From Chrysemys picta bellii (taxonomy: Eukaryota > Chordata > Testudines > Emydidae), in NCBI RefSeq assembly GCF_011386835.1, contig NC_088800.1:17694572-17758571 (forward strand): a stretch of DNA of 64,000 nt, read 5' to 3'. A program made the position numbers and the translations under genes. The notes below the pieces were generated by a model. It saw only the letters and a list, made by a program, of their open reading frames with translations. It did not search any database and was not told where the DNA came from. The number at the start of each line of letters is the position of its first letter. Position 1 is the first letter of the stretch. Positions 61,130-64,000 of the stretch are shown in pieces.

Positions 61130-61560
61130 GAAGTTATCTGTGAAACAAGTGGAACCTGGCTTGCTGCTGATACAGACTCTGCCATATGCAACTTGATTCC
61201 CCACCTCGTCCGGTTTCCTGACTTTGACCCATCCCAGTTCCTGCCCTCAGCCTTGTTCTGTCCCTGAACCCTGTCACCTTGGTGGCTGACTGCTCCGGTG
61301 CCAACCCTAGGCTAAGGCCCTTTGGCTTCCAACTCAGCGCTGATCCTTGCCTTTGGCTCCCGTTTCCTGTCTGATCCTGGTTCCAACAGCCGACTTCTGA
61401 CTCTGGACCTATCCATTCGCTTCTGATTCCTAAACACCACATTGCCCACCAGGTCAGAACGCCCAAGTCCCAGTCACTAGTACCGGTCTTCCACAGACCC
61501 TGATAGCCAAATGGCACAGCAGAGAAAGTAGGTGTGGTGGGTTGAGTATTGGGTGTAGCC
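61130..61560. repeat. C-rich interspersed repeat, LTR-like
   Basis: Repeated CTGAC/CTGACT, GACTCTGGACC and CCTTTGGCTTCC-type wording over 400 bp, ending CCAAGTCCCAGTCACTAG, is reminiscent of sauropsid LTR retrotransposon ends. No coding motif and no paired LTR is seen. Confidence 0.4.
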
Positions 61561-62745
61561 AGGGCTCCCTGGAGATGTAGTGATTCAACATATCTCCTGT
61601 GTAGCCGCCAATATCAGGCCTCTGATAGTCACACTTTACTGCTGCCCACTGCTGAGGCTGGCAGTGATGCAAACAGCACCTGCACTTTACTGGGTAAAAT
61701 TGCACTGCAAGCCTCACAGGTTAAGGGGGCTTGTATGACAATAGTTGCTCCTTCCCCAGAACCAGTGGGGCTGAATCAAGTTCACAATAAAACATAAATG
61801 GGGATAATAATAAAACAATATGCTTCTGACTTAATTTTTTAGCCACCTTCCCTCCTCTCTTGAATGGGATTACCCCAGTGTCCTATTACTCTGGGAGGTA
61901 AACCTTGATAGGAATTGGCTGCTTGTCGTGAAACCAACCTATAACAATTTACAGTACATTTACATATAGGCTTTTATTCAGAGGGATCACAAAGTGCTTT
62001 ACTAACTACAAACCAAAGAAATGCAGCACTTTCTGGGAGAAATGTGACAGCTATTTAACAGCACAACAAGACAATTTAGCACAACGCATGAAGTATGCCA
62101 TATGCAACTGATTTTCATAAACATGTGCAAAAATGCACGTAAAATTTCCACATGCAATTATCGCAGTTATGACAACAGCATACTCACGTGTCAACTCATA
62201 TATGCATTTACTGAAACTGCTTACACAATTGTGGGAATTGTGCATGAAATAAACACATAATTTTGCATATTATAAGTAAGAAAATCTGGGCCTGACAGTG
62301 CAGAGGAAATACTGGTAGTAATTACCCAATTTGAAATTTGAAAAGGGCACGGGGATTAGTGTCCTTGCTCTTGCGAAGAGTGCCATGGGATCTTTTATGA
62401 CAACAAGTTGTCAAGAACTCAGTTTTATGCCTCATCTGAGAGATGATTCCCCAGGAAAGGCACTAGCTAGTTTAGGACGAAAACAGATTAGCCTAATAAT
62501 TCAAATAAAACATTCTCAATCATAACTGGCCTAAAATTCCACAAGATAATGTCCGTTCAGGAAATGTAAATTCAAAACCTGATGGTGTCAATTAGGCAAA
62601 GAGTCAATCTTTATCAGTGGGCAATAATATAGAGTGGGAAGAAAATCCTTTAGATTTCAAACAAGGATTAGAATGTATGAAACTTTACATATTTGATTTG
62701 AAGAAATAAGAAAAATAGTCAAACTAAATTACAGGCCAAACTCAC

Positions 62746-62791
62746 GTTATTGCTGCAGGTTTTGTATCGAATATTCCGACCTTCACAATTC
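62746..62791 (-). CDS. ADAMTSL3: ADAMTSL3 exon, end of first TSR (46 bp)
   Basis: On the minus strand the exon follows a TTTTTCAG acceptor and ends before GTGAGT at 62745-62740. The first base completes a codon begun in the upstream exon. Fifteen codons follow, reading NCEGRNIRYKTCSNN, and the exon ends on a codon boundary. This is the conserved C-terminal strand of the first thrombospondin type-1 repeat, just ahead of the cysteine-rich module. Its two cysteines belong to the TSR disulfide set. It is the most 5' exon visible. The TSR core with the WxxC motif and the signal peptide must lie beyond position 64000. The exon is very short, so automatic annotation could miss it, but the splice sites and the join to the next exon at Asp-Cys are clean. 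Confidence 0.86.
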
Positions 62792-64000
62792 CTGAAAAAC
62801 ACAAGGGCTTTGACTAGAAGTAATAGTTAAAAAAATAGCACATTTTACAACTAGTTATTCTCTTGAAAACTGGAATTTTATTTCTTAGCTCTTTCATAAT
62901 CTGTCCCCAAAATGCAAGGTTTAAACTCAAACCTCCACCATAGGTTTTGGGAACTGAATAGGTTACATTGCTGTCCACCTTATGAAACACAGTTTGGCTT
63001 TTCCTGTTAGGTTTCATTTATATTGTGATCCTAACCTATTGCAAAGTTTATGAAAGACAAATTTACTTTGTGAGAAGGTTTCACAGTGTACCCTATGCCT
63101 GATTCTGAGCCTAATTCAATGGACTTCAACAGAATTTCTTCTGATGTATGTGGGCCAAGTCAGAGAAGAATCTACATTCTGCACATAACTAATGTGTATT
63201 GATTTCATTTTAATCATTTTTGTTTTCACAAAGAAACAGCTGCCTGCATTTCAACCCAAACTTCTTCCTTTTCTCTCCCATTTTTCTCCAGTGGTGTGTG
63301 CAATTCTCCTGGCCCACAGCCAAATGAGCAGACTGCATTAGAAAAACTTCCTCTAGACTCATACCAGTCTTATTTGAACTAAAATACTATAAATGTAACA
63401 TATGTATTTCTCCAGGGATCATAAAATGAAATGCATGTAGCCTAGACAATTCAAGTCTTTTGCAGTCTTCTGTTGGAAGCTGAAATGGCACCAATTTAAA
63501 AAAGGAATTGTCCTATAACTGCCCTGTCATTTAAGCACTGTAACCTCTTTGTATTTATATATGCATCAGAGGAGGCTTACATGCCACTGATTAAGGGCTA
63601 GGTTAAATAGGTTTCCCACCCTTACACAGAGCATTTAATTCATAAGCAGCCCCAGTGGTTGGAACTTTCATGGAATAAGGCACTACCCATTATGAGTACA
63701 GGTGATTGAATCTAGCCCTAAATCCTAAATTCAGATTTTAAATGACTTGATAAGTAATTAGTTAAAATTAACATTGTTTCTAAAACTTAGAATAGTTTTA
63801 GTGTTGATAAAGAACTGCTTTCCATGGAGAGAAAATGAGTGATACCTAGTAATTTGCATCTAGTGTGCTAAATTTCCTTCTTTTTGCATTATTTCCATTT
63901 TAAAAAATTAGAAAAATATCCAATAAAATTTATATGAAATGGAATAAAATATTCCTATAAAAAGAATGGTCAGTGGAAGCTGGAGTAAGAGCAAAGCCAA
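62792..64000 (-). other. Intron portion upstream of the first visible exon
   Basis: A+T-rich intron sequence on the gene's strand. I find no exon in either direction. A stretch near 63100-63180 has the split GAAGTCAATGG-type wording of the small foldback elements seen elsewhere in the window. Otherwise nothing is recognisable. Confidence 0.6.

Larger units (their letters stand above)
55643..62745 (-). other. ADAMTSL3 intron (7,103 bp, phase 0)
   Basis: Holds a MIR-like SINE (56040-56235), a degraded SINE-like repeat (57345-57610), a hAT-like element with a T/C tract (58132-58293), an L2-type 3' end (58345-58470) and a C-rich LTR-like block (61130-61560). Stretches 59100-60900 and 61800-62740 are A+T-rich with no recognised feature beyond short simple runs. 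Confidence 0.7.
1146..62791 (-). other. ADAMTSL3: ADAMTSL3-like gene, internal portion (8 exons)
   Basis: Eight exons on the minus strand, each bounded by AG and GT, join in one frame (46+237+127+75+158+112+139+51 = 945 bp, 314 full codons, no stop). Intron phases from 5' to 3' are 2 (upstream), 0, 0, 1, 1, 0, 1, 2, then 2 leaving the window. Numbering the partial protein 1-314, residues 1-17 end the first TSR, about 18-121 form the cysteine-rich module, about 122-232 the spacer, and about 233-298 the second TSR followed by a linker. No metalloprotease domain is seen. ADAMTS-like proteins are secreted matrix glycoproteins that lack the protease and act in microfibril and matrix organisation. 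The PYDHFQPLPR linker, the VENTT-type spacer and the [16 protein letters not shown] stretch match my recollection of ADAMTSL3 more closely than ADAMTSL1. The paralog call would need an alignment. Both gene ends lie outside the window. Confidence 0.9.

Noticed and set aside
1..64000. CRISPR arrays, bacterial operons, tRNA or rRNA genes
   Set aside because: No regularly spaced identical repeats, no Shine-Dalgarno/operon layout and no cloverleaf or rRNA wording was seen. The window is vertebrate intron sequence.

Overview
The window is non-coding-dominated vertebrate DNA. It holds long introns, eight short exons with consensus splice sites, CR1/L2/MIR retroposons and many palindromic DNA transposons. 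The repeats (CR1 3' ends, several hAT foldback elements with 8-bp target duplications, 3-bp-duplication elements starting GGGTATGTCTACAC) are those I associate with sauropsids, most probably a turtle. The taxon is an inference from repeat content. Nothing here is bacterial or plasmid-like.

The only host gene I can support lies on the minus strand and runs right to left across almost the whole window. Eight internal exons (62791-62746, 55642-55406, 36278-36152, 19765-19691, 10774-10617, 6844-6733, 3333-3195, 1196-1146) join into 945 bp of uninterrupted frame, 314 complete codons. They encode the end of the first thrombospondin type-1 repeat (TSR), the cysteine-rich module, the spacer and the start of the second TSR of an ADAMTS-like protein. 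The wording of the peptide fits ADAMTSL3 better than ADAMTSL1. The start codon, signal peptide, first part of TSR1 and everything after TSR2 begins lie outside the window.

The seven complete introns (about 2.0 to 19.1 kb) carry the repeats. These include a 297-bp hairpin insertion at 52325-52621 with 12-bp target duplications and a hammerhead-like motif in each arm, and a related insertion at 7346-7475 with 9-bp duplications. At least seven short hAT elements are present (26503, 28236, 31784, 37575, 43381, 44005 and 51467, probably also 58132). Harbinger-like elements, MIR-like SINEs (one split by a nested element), a CR1 with part of its reverse transcriptase, ancient L2/L3-type fragments, a 700-bp pyrimidine-rich minisatellite and a CpG-rich multi-hairpin element make up most of the rest.

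There is no operon-like gene cooperation. One secreted matrix-protein gene is interrupted by mobile DNA, and the open frames elsewhere look like chance or repeat-derived frames. The most interesting non-gene signals are the paired hammerhead-like hairpin, the modular exchange of cores between hAT families and the nested insertions.
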